A stretch of DNA of 64,000 nt, taken from assembly GCF_037120725.1 (NCBI RefSeq), contig NZ_JBBAXC010000008.1, positions 1-64,000 on the forward strand, in the 5' to 3' direction. The notes under the pieces were generated by a model. It was not told the DNA's origin. It made no database searches and was given only the letters and a program-made list of their open reading frames with translations. Positions 32,791-42,616 of this stretch are shown here, in pieces. This DNA comes from Bacillus spongiae. Its GTDB lineage: Bacteria > Bacillota > Bacilli > Bacillales > Bacillaceae_K. The position numbers were made by a program, and so were the translations under genes. How positions within the stretch are numbered: the stretch's first letter is position 1; each line of letters starts with the position of its first letter.

Positions 32791-33955
32791 GGAACGGATT
32801 ATAGAAATATACCTGTTCCTTTTTAGGGTTATTTTCAATTTATTCAGACCTTTTTCATTAAAAAAACGAATCGTTTTCTTATCTTCCTTTGGACATAATA
32901 ACCAATATGTTTATGAGAGAATGAAAGCGATGAATGTTGAAGAGTGGGAAGTGATTTTCCTTCAAAAACCTTCTTGCTCTGTTGATTTTTATCAATATCA
33001 ACAGGATAAAAATGTAAAAATTTTAAAGTTTGAAACATTTAATTTGTATCAAATGATAATGTCCATTTATTATTTATCCACATCAAAAAGGATTTTTATT
33101 GATAATTACTTCGGCTTTTTATCTGCTGTTACATTTAAAGCTGACGTTCAATGTGTTCAATTATGGCATGCAGCAGGTGCTATAAAAACGTTTGGTTTAA
33201 AGGATGAATCAGTACTGAATAGATCTGAAATTGCTAAGAAGCGATTTTTAAAAGTATATGCTAATTTTGATAAAGTTGTGGTCGGCTCTGATGCCTTTGC
33301 AGATATTTTTACGAAAGCGTTTAATCTTGCGCCAGAAAATATTCTGTATACTGGTATACCAAAAACCGATCTTTTTTTTAATGAGAAAAAGATGACGACT
33401 ATTCGAAAACGTCTTTATAAAGAAAATGATCTGTTAAAAAATAAAAAAGTGATTTTATATGCTCCTACTTATAGAGACTATGAGTTGAATAATTTTTCTA
33501 CAAAATTAGATATTCATAAAATGTATCAGGAATTAGGCGATGAATATAGGTTGATTATAAAGGCACATCCTGCGGTGAAGAATATGCAAGGTTTACAAAA
33601 TTTATATCCAGAATTTGTTTTTGATTATTCCTACTATAAAGATATAAATGATTTATTACTTATAACCGATATATTAATATCTGATTATTCCTCTATTCCT
33701 TATGAATTTTCTCTATTAAAAAAGCCAATGATCTTTTACCCATATGATTTAGACCAATATACGAAGGATAGAGGGATTTGGTCTAAGTATGAAGAGATGG
33801 TACCTGGTCCAGTTTATTTTTCCACAAAAGAGATTATAGCATGTATTAAAGAGGGGAATTATAATATGGATCAAATCCAAAAATTTTCCTCTACATGGAA
33901 TAGGTATTCAAATGGTCAATCCAGTGAAAACTTAATTAAAGAGCTTATTTTATAA
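32783..33955 (+). CDS. tagB: CDP-glycerol glycerophosphotransferase (TagB-type primase)
   Basis: A 390-residue peripheral membrane enzyme that adds the first glycerol phosphate to the lipid-linked ManNAc-GlcNAc unit. The N-terminus is amphipathic and basic (FLFRVIFNLFRPFSLKKRI). The C-terminal catalytic domain shows QLWHAAGAIKTFGLKDESVL with the conserved His, YAPTYRDYELN, LIIKAHPAVKNM with the second His, and ITDILISDYSSIPYEFSLLK. The wording H-A-A-G-A-I-K-x-F-G is that of TagB rather than TagF, as is the short length. Confidence 0.88.
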   Translation: MLRERIIEIYLFLFRVIFNLFRPFSLKKRIVFLSSFGHNNQYVYERMKAMNVEEWEVIFLQKPSCSVDFYQYQQDKNVKILKFETFNLYQMIMSIYYLSTSKRIFIDNYFGFLSAVTFKADVQCVQLWHAAGAIKTFGLKDESVLNRSEIAKKRFLKVYANFDKVVVGSDAFADIFTKAFNLAPENILYTGIPKTDLFFNEKKMTTIRKRLYKENDLLKNKKVILYAPTYRDYELNNFSTKLDIHKMYQELGDEYRLIIKAHPAVKNMQGLQNLYPEFVFDYSYYKDINDLLLITDILISDYSSIPYEFSLLKKPMIFYPYDLDQYTKDRGIWSKYEEMVPGPVYFSTKEIIACIKEGNYNMDQIQKFSSTWNRYSNGQSSENLIKELIL

Positions 33956-34188
33956 TAAGTCGAGTTCAGTTTTTAGGGGGTACTAAATAAATAGGGTATG
34001 TTAAGACTATCACGAGTAACAAAAGGGATACAATTAATGCCATAATGTATCAGGGCTTATGTCAAATTATTCAATTGTATTTAACATCTGATGTAATATA
34101 GGATAAGAAAATTGAATCTCTTGACCTCACATTCCAGGAAATCTTACTGCTCAGAGGGTTTTACTACCATTTATGACTGTAGAAGTGT

Positions 34189-35433
34189 TTGGGGAAATTG
34201 CTTTATGTGAAGGGTAAACAAAGCTTAGCTTACACCGGATTCGAAGGTGAGATTGGCCTTCATTCGCTTCAGCTTACAAAATTAAACAAAGGTCGATTAA
34301 AATTCAAAATAGGCATAAGGTCTCTTGGTCATTACGAGCAAACAGTTTATAGTACATCAATAAAAGTATCACCTGACCTCAGTGGCAACCAACTACCTAA
34401 ACATATTATATTAAAAAGTAATGAAAAGAAATTTAAATTAACATTAAATGCAATGAAAAATATGCGGACCTTCTATATAATAACTGAAGAGAAGAACTTT
34501 AAAGCCTTCTTTAGAAATAGTAAGACAAAAAAACTATACAAACAGTTATTTGAAAAGGTTGGGATGCTTCCAGTAAAGAAAAATGTTATTATGTTTGAAA
34601 GCTACTTAGGAAAACAGTATAGTTGTAATCCTCGTATAATTTATGAATATATAAAAGAAAATTATCCAGGGTTTAAGTTGTATTGGAGTATTGAGAATAA
34701 ATTTGAAAAGAATTCTGAAGGCAAAGGCATTAAGTATATTAAACGGTTCTCATTGAATTGGCTTTAATATAAGACAAGAGCGAATGATTGGGTCATCAAT
34801 AGCCGTTTTCCACTATGGCTTGCCAAGCCTAGGCATATAACTTATTTGCAAACTTGGCATGGAACACCTCTAAAGCACTTAGCTGCATATATGGGAGAGG
34901 TTCATATGCTTGGAACAACTACACAAAAATATAAAATAAATTTTCTTAAAGAAGCAAAGAATGGGGACTATTTAGTTTCGCTAAGTAGTTATTCATCACA
35001 GATATTTCGACGTGCTTTTAATATAAAAACAAGATGGTAGAGTCGGGATACCCTCGTAATGATATACTTTATACTCATGATACCGAGGAAGTTGTTTTCG
35101 ATTTTCTCCAATCACGAAGATATTCGTGAATTGTATTTAATTTCAAATTTGTTAGTAACTGATTATTCTTCAGTGCTTTTTGATTATGTAAATTTAAAAA
35201 GGCCAATGATATTCTATGCGTACGATATTGACCGTTATCAAAATAAGTTAAGAGGATTTTATTTTGACTTTGAAAATAAGGCTCAAGGACCGCTTGTTAA
35301 ACAGACACCTGATGTTATTGAGGCCGTTAGAAATTATGAGCAGTATTCCTTTATAATGCCAAAGTCATTTGAAGATTTTTATCGAACATTTTGTTATTTA
35401 GAATCAGGTCATACTACCGAAAGAGTTGTATAG
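34189..35433 (+). pseudogene. Broken TagF-type CDP-glycerol glycerophosphotransferase
   Basis: Three open pieces form one gene. The first (34189-34767) ends at an in-frame TAA, after which the same frame continues WVINSRFPLWLAKPRHITYL, QTWHGTPLKHLAAYMG, with the catalytic His. A frameshift near 35035 leads to MVESGYPRNDILYTHD. The third piece resumes with HEDIRELYLISNLLVTDYSS, VLFDYVNLKRPMIFYAYDID. About 100 residues between these, including the second catalytic His segment, are deleted. Nonsense change, frameshift and deletion make it clearly dead. It would have encoded a wall teichoic acid polymerase. The true 5' end, upstream of 34189, is unclear. Confidence 0.85.
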
Positions 35434-35459
35434 AAGGTCTTTTTAGGAAGGACCCGTAA

Positions 35460-36269
35460 ATGAAATCTTTAATAAAAGTATTAAAAGAGCAAATAGATAG
35501 TTTTTATCTTATTACACGTTTATCTCTTTATGAAGCCAAAAGTACAAACAGTAATAATTATCTAGGTGTCTTTTGGGAAGTATTAAATCCGATGATACAA
35601 ATTGGGATTTATTGGTTTGTCTTTGGGTATGGTCTTAGTACTAGAGATAATGTTGACGACGTTCCTTATCTCCCATGGATGCTGTCTGGGATTGTTGTTT
35701 GGTTTTTTATCCAGCCGGGTGTTCTATTAGCATCGAAGTCTATTTATACGAGAATCAAAACAATTGCAAGAATGAGCTTTCCAATGAGCGCAATTCCATC
35801 ATTTGTGATTATCTCTAAAATATACTTTCATTTAATTTTACTTGGTATCATCATGATTATATTACAGTTTTACGGCTTCTTTGTAAGTGTGTATTATATA
35901 CAACTACCATACATGTTGATTTGTACTTTATTTTTATTATTAGCGTTGGGGCTTATAACATCAACATTAGCAACAATCGTTAGAGATGTTCAAATGATTG
36001 TACAAGCTGTTATGAGAATGCTGCTTTATTTATCGGCAATTTTATGGCCACCAGAAATGATTGATAATCCAGTGGTTATAATGATCATGAAGATAAATCC
36101 ATTTTATTATATAGTTGAAGGTTATAGAGCCTCTTTATTGGGAACATCGTGGTACTTCATAGAAGAAATTCAATATACTATCTACTTTTGGGTGTTAGTG
36201 TCTGTGTTATTATTGATTGGTTCAAGTATACATGTAAAATTTAGAAACAGATTTATCGATTTCTTATAA
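35460..36269 (+). CDS. tagG: Teichoic acid ABC exporter permease
   Basis: A 269-residue permease of the ABC-2 type that, with TagH, flips lipid-linked teichoic acid across the membrane. It has a short cytoplasmic N-terminus (SFYLITRLSLYEAKSTNSNN, YLGVFWEVLNP, typical of TagG/RfbA permeases). Six membrane segments follow (IYWFVFGYGL; LSGIVVWFFIQPGV; ILLGIIMIILQFYGFFVSVY; MLICTLFLLLALGLITST; MLLYLSAILWPP; WVLVSVLLLIGSSI). The start is ATG 35460 behind AGGAAGGA. tagH follows 17 bases downstream. Confidence 0.92.
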   Translation: MKSLIKVLKEQIDSFYLITRLSLYEAKSTNSNNYLGVFWEVLNPMIQIGIYWFVFGYGLSTRDNVDDVPYLPWMLSGIVVWFFIQPGVLLASKSIYTRIKTIARMSFPMSAIPSFVIISKIYFHLILLGIIMIILQFYGFFVSVYYIQLPYMLICTLFLLLALGLITSTLATIVRDVQMIVQAVMRMLLYLSAILWPPEMIDNPVVIMIMKINPFYYIVEGYRASLLGTSWYFIEEIQYTIYFWVLVSVLLLIGSSIHVKFRNRFIDFL

Positions 36270-36286
36270 AATGGATGTGAGTTGAC

Positions 36287-37084
36287 GTGAAGTCAGTTAC
36301 TCTTCGAAATGTTACAAAAAAATATAAAATGTACAAGAAGACATCTGAGAAGATATTAGATATTTTATTACCAAGTGGGTATGGAGAAGATTTTTTTGCT
36401 GTTCGAAATGTTAGTTTTGAAGCAAATAAGGGCGATGTAATTGGAGTTGTTGGTGTAAATGGAGCGGGAAAATCTACTCTATCCAACATCATCTCAGGCA
36501 TCGTACCTCCTACATCTGGTGATATCTATATTGAGGGACAGGCTTCCCTCATTGCTATTGCTTCTGGATTGAATAATCAGTTAACAGGTAGGGAGAATAT
36601 TGAACTTAAACTTCTTATGCTTGGTTTTTCAAAGAAGGAAATTCAGGCATTAGAGAATGAGATTATCGAATTTGCAGAGCTTGGCTCTTTTATTGATCAG
36701 CCAGTGAAGAAATATTCAAGTGGTATGAAATCGAGGCTTGGATTTGCTATTTCTGTGAATATAAACCCAGATGTACTGGTTATCGATGAGGCATTGTCTG
36801 TAGGCGACCAGACGTTTGCAGATAAATGTTTTAATAAAATGAATGAATTTAAGGAAAAAGGAAAGACGATATTCTTTATTAGTCACTCTATGGGACAAGT
36901 TAAGAAATTTTGTGACAAAGCGATATGGATGGAATATGGTGAATTACGGTCATATGGAAGTATTGAAACGGTTTTGCCGGAATATGAACAATTCTTAAGA
37001 AAATATAAAGCCATGTCTGCAGATGAGAAAAAAGCATACAGAGATAGTGTAGCGAAAAAAAGAAGTACAGAGGTTGTAAAATAA
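36287..37084 (+). CDS. tagH: Teichoic acid ABC exporter ATP-binding protein
   Basis: A 265-residue ATPase with a GTG start. Walker A is VGVNGAGKSTLSNI, the signature is KYSSGMKSRLGFAISV, Walker B is PDVLVIDEALSVGD and the switch histidine is FFISHS. It pairs with the preceding permease TagG. B. subtilis TagH is about twice as long because of a C-terminal extension; this is the short form seen in many other Bacillaceae and ends soon after the ATPase domain with a basic helix. Confidence 0.92.
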   Translation: MKSVTLRNVTKKYKMYKKTSEKILDILLPSGYGEDFFAVRNVSFEANKGDVIGVVGVNGAGKSTLSNIISGIVPPTSGDIYIEGQASLIAIASGLNNQLTGRENIELKLLMLGFSKKEIQALENEIIEFAELGSFIDQPVKKYSSGMKSRLGFAISVNINPDVLVIDEALSVGDQTFADKCFNKMNEFKEKGKTIFFISHSMGQVKKFCDKAIWMEYGELRSYGSIETVLPEYEQFLRKYKAMSADEKKAYRDSVAKKRSTEVVK

Positions 37085-37134
37085 AATACCGAGTGAACAG
37101 CATGATAAAAACCTACGGTGTGTCCGAAGGGTTC

Positions 37135-37184
37135 AGCTTGTAGACAAAATCTAAAAAAGTAGATCTTGTCTACAAGCTTTTTTA
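37135..37184 (+). terminator. Terminator of the tag export genes
   Basis: Perfect 13-bp stem AGCTTGTAGACAA / TTGTCTACAAGCT, followed by six T. Confidence 0.85.
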
Positions 37185-37257
37185 GATAGAGTGAAAAGTG
37201 GCAGTGGTTTTTTATCTATGTCTTGCTTATAAAATGCTTTCATCTATATTAAAGAGA

Positions 37258-38436
37258 CTATACTTTATAGGACGTGACTGCATTTTTGTAAATACTCTCA
37301 AATTTTTTTGCTGCAAAATGATGTGAGTATTCTCTTTCAATTTTTTTACGTGCATTTTGAGCTAATTGTTTACCCTTTTGAGGTTGCGCTAGTAAATGAT
37401 TGATCCATTGGGCTAAAGCATTAACATTCTTCTCCTCTACCAATATTCCGTCAGTTTCATGAGAAATAATCTCCTTCAATCCACCTACAGCCCCGGCAAT
37501 AACGGGTGAACCTGATCCCATTGCTTCAAGAGCAGATATTGAAGTTGCTTCTTCTACCCCATGTGAATGAACACTTGGTACTAAAACGATGTCCGCAACT
37601 TCAAATAAATATTTCATCTTCTCATGTGGTACAGCTCCCAATAATTTAATATGGTCAGCAACCCCTTCACTCATGGAAAGTTTCTTTAGGTTAGCTAACT
37701 GTTCTCCCTCTCCAGCATAAACTAAGGTTGTATCGGGGTGAACCGCTAATACTTGATTAAGAGCGAGTAAAGGGTACTTCACCCCATTTTTTTCTGTTAA
37801 TCGTCTTGGGACAAACAAGATTTTATGATGTTCTGGTATCGAATATTCTGTTTTTATGTCGCTATAACGTTGCCGAGCAGGGTTAAAGTCTTCGATATCA
37901 ATGAAATTTTTAACGATGGTCACTTCTCTATTGGAAAGCTTCTTTATATAGTTACTTATTCTGCGGTCAACAGAGACCACATCTGTTGCTACTTTGTAGG
38001 CAATTTTCTCTTGTTTTTGAATATATTGATCCTCATCACTATGTTCTTGTATAGATCCACGACTTATTGCCTCAAATGAATAATAGCCGTGCACAGTCGA
38101 AACTGTTGGTAATCCACATTCAATAGAGGCCATAGTTGCAAAAATGTCTTGGGAGTTAATAACATCATAGTGTTGCTTTCTTTCCTTTAAATACGTTACT
38201 AATAGGTTTTTTCGACGTTGGTCATTCAACACCTGCCCCTTCCCCTTATGAATGATATTAAGAAAGAAGCCAGGAGCCTGTGCATACACCTTTCTTTTAA
38301 CAGGATTAAAATCTGAAAAGGAGAGTACATCTACTTGATGACCTCTTTCTTCTAGTCCCTTCTTTAAGGTTGAAATGTGAGTAGATAATCCTCCTGCATG
38401 GGGGTATTCAAAGATAGTAGTAAACAAAATCTTCAT
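37258..38436 (-). CDS. Glycosyltransferase family 4
   Basis: A 392-residue GT-B retaining glycosyltransferase. The N-terminal acceptor domain begins with FEYPHAGGLSTHISTLKKGL, EERGHQVDVLS. The C-terminal donor domain has ILFVPRRLTEKNGVKYPLLA, VYAGEGEQLANLKKL, and the E-x7-E-like segment ATSISALEAMGSGSPVIAGA, VGGLKE. It is cytoplasmic with no membrane segment. Its start overlaps the stop of the flippase gene by four bases, so the sugar it adds very probably belongs to the polymer exported by that flippase. The sugar and linkage cannot be told. Confidence 0.88.
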   Translation of the reverse strand: MKILFTTIFEYPHAGGLSTHISTLKKGLEERGHQVDVLSFSDFNPVKRKVYAQAPGFFLNIIHKGKGQVLNDQRRKNLLVTYLKERKQHYDVINSQDIFATMASIECGLPTVSTVHGYYSFEAISRGSIQEHSDEDQYIQKQEKIAYKVATDVVSVDRRISNYIKKLSNREVTIVKNFIDIEDFNPARQRYSDIKTEYSIPEHHKILFVPRRLTEKNGVKYPLLALNQVLAVHPDTTLVYAGEGEQLANLKKLSMSEGVADHIKLLGAVPHEKMKYLFEVADIVLVPSVHSHGVEEATSISALEAMGSGSPVIAGAVGGLKEIISHETDGILVEEKNVNALAQWINHLLAQPQKGKQLAQNARKKIEREYSHHFAAKKFESIYKNAVTSYKV

Positions 38437-39962
38437 GATATTGGCTCCTTTGTTCTTTTTTTAATTAATGGATTTATGTGTTCTATTTTTAAAAGTATAC
38501 AGCTTATGAAATAGGTAGAAAAAATAACCAATGATACTAAAAATAATTCAAGGATAGGATGGAAGTCCAGAATCAATACCATTGCTCCTTTTCCAGCAAC
38601 GTAAGATAAGCTGAACGTTGTCATAATTTGAAATGTACTTTTTATTATCTTCTTTGAAGGGATACCCCATTCTAAGTCTCTTTTTAAATAGAAGAACAAA
38701 ATAAAACATTGAATGAACATAGACAAACTTGAAGCTAGGGCAATGCCACTCACATGCAATGATTTGGATAACAGGTAGCTTAAAATGATATTGAAGACAA
38801 CAGCAATTAAGCAAGAATACATGGCAACTTTTGTTTTTTTCAATGCGTAAAAACAGTTCATTAAAAAGTCACGTAAAGCAAAGAACGCAAGTCCGATAGC
38901 GTAATAATAAAATGCACTGTTTGTTTTAAGCGTATCTTCTGTACTAAACGCACCTCTTTGGAAGACGATTTCGATAATTTTCACCCCGTCTACTATCATA
39001 ACAACGATAAATGGAATGGACAGAAAGATGATAGTGTTCATCCCTTTGGTCATTAGGTGCAGAAATCGGTTCTTGCTCTCAAGTGCAAATTCAACAATTG
39101 ATGGGTAGAGGACCGTGATTAAAGGGGCGAGAGTAATGCTTAAGGGCAACCATAATAATCGATACGCATAGTTCAAAGCGGACACACTACCTTGATCCAA
39201 GCTAGATGAGATCATTCTGTCGACAACGCTATTTAATTGCACAGCGACAGAAGCAATGATAATGGGGTAGAACATTGTCAGTGTTTTCAAGATTTTCTCT
39301 TTTTCTTTTTTAAACTGAAAATTAAATGTAATATTATATTTTGAAAAAGCAGGGTATTGGATGAAGAACTGACTGACAGAACCAATTAACACACCAATTG
39401 ATAACCCTATAACACCATATTCTTTCGCCAAAATAATGGTTGAGATAATAATGACAACGTTTTGAGCGGTCGCCGTGAATGCGGGTAATAAAAACTTTTT
39501 ATTTGCGTTTAATACTCCTGTTGCAATAGCAGTGAGGGTTAAAAAAAACATACTTGGCACCATTATTCGTGTTAGCTGAATGGCCAATGTAAGTTGTTCT
39601 TCAGTAAAACCAGGTGCCATTAAGTAAACAATCGGTTTAGTGAAAATTAATACCAAAATAATCATCATAATGCTGATAAGGAGAAAAAATGTACCTAATA
39701 GGCTCATAAAGTAGTCTGCATGAGTAGCGTTTTTCTCTTTTTCTTCAATATAAATGGGAATAATTCCAGCTTGAATAGCTGATCCTGTAGCAGTGAATAG
39801 AATGGTTGGAATTAAAAATGCAACAAAAAAAACGTCTGCTATGTTTGAAGCACCAAAATAAGCAGCAATAATGGCTTCTCTTCCAAACCCTAGAAGTTTA
39901 CCTAATGCAGATATGAGAGTGACGAGCCCTACGGCTTTAAATACTTTAGAGAATTTCATCAT
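38433..39962 (-). CDS. MurJ/MviN-like lipid-linked oligosaccharide flippase
   Basis: A 509-residue integral membrane protein of the MOP superfamily with about 14 membrane helices. The N-terminus GLVTLISALGKLLGFGREAI, IAAYFGAS is the MurJ signature with its G-R-E motif. Later NSVVDRMISSSLDQGSVSAL, NYAYRLLWLPLSI matches the family. Because it lies between a polymerase and a glycosyltransferase gene, it more probably flips repeat units of an exopolysaccharide or teichuronic-type polymer than lipid II, but both are possible. Confidence 0.85.
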   Translation of the reverse strand: MMKFSKVFKAVGLVTLISALGKLLGFGREAIIAAYFGASNIADVFFVAFLIPTILFTATGSAIQAGIIPIYIEEKEKNATHADYFMSLLGTFFLLISIMMIILVLIFTKPIVYLMAPGFTEEQLTLAIQLTRIMVPSMFFLTLTAIATGVLNANKKFLLPAFTATAQNVVIIISTIILAKEYGVIGLSIGVLIGSVSQFFIQYPAFSKYNITFNFQFKKEKEKILKTLTMFYPIIIASVAVQLNSVVDRMISSSLDQGSVSALNYAYRLLWLPLSITLAPLITVLYPSIVEFALESKNRFLHLMTKGMNTIIFLSIPFIVVMIVDGVKIIEIVFQRGAFSTEDTLKTNSAFYYYAIGLAFFALRDFLMNCFYALKKTKVAMYSCLIAVVFNIILSYLLSKSLHVSGIALASSLSMFIQCFILFFYLKRDLEWGIPSKKIIKSTFQIMTTFSLSYVAGKGAMVLILDFHPILELFLVSLVIFSTYFISCILLKIEHINPLIKKRTKEPIS

Positions 39963-40070
39963 ATGAACCTCACTTACCCACGTTCCCTTCCATATGGAAC
40001 AAGAGTCACTTCCTTATTAATTGGAATGACAATGAACAACCTACTTTAATATAATTCGAATAATAGTTGA

Positions 40071-41513
40071 TTAAGGTTCCTTATTCTCTTTCATAAAGAG
40101 CCCTACGGCACTATAAAAATAGAGGGTGAAAATTTTCTCCTCTAATATATTATAAAACAGAGCTAATATAGTTGAACAAAGAAGTAATGCGAACATGACG
40201 TGCGCTATTTTCTCTGATTTTCTCCTTCGAAATTGCTGAAATAATAATAAGATAAACACTACAAAAAATAAAGAGCCGATAATTCCAGTTTGAACTAATA
40301 GTTGAATGTATTGATTATCTGTATACATCCCACTCTCTTGAGGAAGGTCGTATTGATCATAAATGGGTGATCCGTAGGCTAGTGTAGCAGAGTCGCCATA
40401 GGTGGCAAAGCCTGTCCCTATAACGGGGTGATCAGTAAAAATTTCTAACCCTTTGAATACTAAAAATAGCCGGCCCCATTCTGAACTCTTATTTATAATG
40501 TCCTCTGAAAAAACTTGGGTAAAGCGCTGTAAGAAGCCACCATTATCATCCTTCGTGAGTTCATTTCCTGTTTTAAGAGGTTTTTTCTCAGTTTGTTCAC
40601 TATTATTTACGTTTGTTAATTTGGGTGTAACCAAAGTATTGACAGGATAGTAAATAAGTAAGCTACCAATAAGAATACTTAGTAATGCATTTCGAAAGAC
40701 GTTCCAATCCTTGGATAATACGATAAAAAGTAGTCCAGCTATTGTAAAGGCAAGAATTGATCCTCGGGAATAGGTTAACAATGTAGTGCCAAGGAGTAAT
40801 CCTGCAAGACATAAAAGCACAAAAGTATATTTTTTATATACGTTCATAGCGAATAACGTAATAAAGAATACAATTAGAAGAAAAGTTCCTAGTACATTAG
40901 GATTTCCTGTTAAGCCATAAATTCTCATTATATTTACGGAGGATAGTTCCCAGTTTATCCAGGCTTCCGGTAATAAGATGGTTCGATGAGATATTTTTTC
41001 GATTAATCCATGCAGAGCTAGAAAGGTCCCCATTAAGATGGATAACCACATGAGTCCATGTTTATCTCTTTCTGATAAAGTCATTGTAGAAAAAATGAAA
41101 ACTAAAAAGAAAGTGATGAGAAGTGCCCGTAGCTCAAAAATAATGGCAACAAAGGATACTTCAGATAAAATGGCTGAAATTGAACCAATTAGTAAAAAGA
41201 GAAGAAAAGGGATGAACAATAGGTATTGATTTAAATGAGTTAATGGTTTTTTTCTTAATGAATAAAGTGCAAAAAATAATAATGTTAAAATGACAAAATC
41301 ACCAGCATATTTTAATCCGGAATTGATTTCAATTAAAAAAGGTCGAATAGGGAAAAAGAAAAATAGAAAGTACAATCCATGTTTTGAATTTACAAAGGTG
41401 AGTAGAATAATTATAAGGGTTACTATAAAGCCGAAGAAACTCGAAGAAACAAGTATAGAAATGCTGATAGATAAAATCATTACTAATAGGGAGTATTTTT
41501 TTAATGTGTCCAT
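40071..41513 (-). CDS. O-antigen ligase/polymerase-type membrane protein
   Basis: A 480-residue polytopic protein with about 12 membrane segments. ATG 41513 follows AGAGGGG; a TTG six codons upstream is less likely. A long extracytoplasmic loop at about residues 295-375 is followed by HPVIGTGFATYGDSATLAYG, the Wzy_C/O-antigen ligase region, with YTDNQYIQLLVQTGIIG. The earlier helices include YGLTGNPNVLGTFLLIVFFI and TYSRGSILAF. It probably polymerises repeat units delivered by the adjacent flippase, or ligates glycans to the wall. It is the first gene of a three-gene minus-strand unit. Confidence 0.82.
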   Translation of the reverse strand: MDTLKKYSLLVMILSISISILVSSSFFGFIVTLIIILLTFVNSKHGLYFLFFFFPIRPFLIEINSGLKYAGDFVILTLLFFALYSLRKKPLTHLNQYLLFIPFLLFLLIGSISAILSEVSFVAIIFELRALLITFFLVFIFSTMTLSERDKHGLMWLSILMGTFLALHGLIEKISHRTILLPEAWINWELSSVNIMRIYGLTGNPNVLGTFLLIVFFITLFAMNVYKKYTFVLLCLAGLLLGTTLLTYSRGSILAFTIAGLLFIVLSKDWNVFRNALLSILIGSLLIYYPVNTLVTPKLTNVNNSEQTEKKPLKTGNELTKDDNGGFLQRFTQVFSEDIINKSSEWGRLFLVFKGLEIFTDHPVIGTGFATYGDSATLAYGSPIYDQYDLPQESGMYTDNQYIQLLVQTGIIGSLFFVVFILLLFQQFRRRKSEKIAHVMFALLLCSTILALFYNILEEKIFTLYFYSAVGLFMKENKEP

Positions 41514-41705
41514 GTTCGTCCCCTCTTTCAATTAAATATAAAAAAATAAATATCTTTGTACAAGCATAAATTGTTAACTTACATTTTGTATTAACAAATT
41601 GTAAAACATTGTAAATTATTTTTGTGTATAGTCATTTTATTTACATTTCAGTAGACGAAAATAGTAAATAAAGTAAGGGATTAGCTGAAAAAACCTTAAT
41701 ACTAG

Positions 41706-41729
41706 TGTTTACATTCATAAATGTAAACA
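41706..41729. promoter_or_regulatory. Inverted repeat upstream of tagA, operator-like
   Basis: TGTTTACATT, four bases, AATGTAAACA: a perfect 10-bp pair 122 bases before tagA and 190 bases before the divergent polymerase gene. It has the size and symmetry of a dimeric-regulator site and no T run. Confidence 0.5.
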
Positions 41730-41851
41730 TAACAATGTTTAATGAAAATCCCCACTATGTAAAGAATTAATAGGATATGATGATTTTGACCACGTTCCTT
41801 GTCAAATTATAGATATGTATTAAGGATGAGAAAGGAATGAAATAACACTAG

Positions 41852-42589
41852 ATGAGCAATGAGTTTGTAGAGATTATGGACATCCCCTTTTTACGTACAA
41901 ATAAAAAAGACTTTGTAAAACAAGTATTTGAAAACTATGTTCAAAAAGAAAGAAAATGTTTTATTGTCACCGCAAACCCTGAAATGATTATGATTGCAAA
42001 AGCGAATGAAGCTTTTTCAGCGCTGTTAGAGCAAGCAGATTTTGTCATACCAGATGGAATAGGGGTAGTGATCGCATCGAAAATATTGAAAAAGCCTTTG
42101 GAAAATAGAGTCCCGGGAATTGAAGTTATGGAAGAGTTTCTGCAATTAGGGAATGAAAACAAACTGAAAGTGTTTTTACTAGGAGCAAAAGAGACAGTGG
42201 TAGCAAAAGCAGCGAAAATGGTACAGGTACGATATCCACATGTGAATATAGTAGGATATCACCATGGTTTTTTTGATAGCCAAGACACCGCAATTGCTTC
42301 AAAAATCAGTCAGTACCACCCTGATTTTGTGTTTGTCGCGCTTGGGTCACCCAAACAAGAACAATGGATCCAGGATCATCTACCGGTTTTTACAAAAGGA
42401 ATTTTTATGGGGGTGGGAGGTAGTTTTGACGTAATCGCTGGGGAAATGAAACGTGCACCAATCTTGTGGCAAAAGCTAAATCTTGAGTGGTTATATCGTT
42501 TGATTCAAGAGCCATCACGATGGAGAAGACTACTCGTACTTCCAAAATTCATGCTGAAAATTAACAAATATCGTAAGGGAAACAGTTGA
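41852..42589 (+). CDS. tagA: N-acetylmannosaminyltransferase (WecG/TagA family)
   Basis: A 245-residue enzyme that transfers ManNAc to undecaprenyl-PP-GlcNAc, the committed step of wall teichoic acid linkage-unit synthesis. Motifs are ECFIVTAN-type CFIVTANPEMIMIAKANEAF, ADFVIPDGIGVVIASKIL with the catalytic Asp, VFLLGAKETVVAKAAKMV, FVFVALGSPKQEQWIQDH and the C-terminal membrane-associating basic segment RAPILWQKLNLEWLYRLIQE, PSRWRR. Length is standard. It is followed by a glycosyltransferase and tagO on the same strand. Confidence 0.94.
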   Translation: MSNEFVEIMDIPFLRTNKKDFVKQVFENYVQKERKCFIVTANPEMIMIAKANEAFSALLEQADFVIPDGIGVVIASKILKKPLENRVPGIEVMEEFLQLGNENKLKVFLLGAKETVVAKAAKMVQVRYPHVNIVGYHHGFFDSQDTAIASKISQYHPDFVFVALGSPKQEQWIQDHLPVFTKGIFMGVGGSFDVIAGEMKRAPILWQKLNLEWLYRLIQEPSRWRRLLVLPKFMLKINKYRKGNS

Positions 42590-42616
42590 CAATAATCCTA
42601 ATAAAGGTGATCTTTA

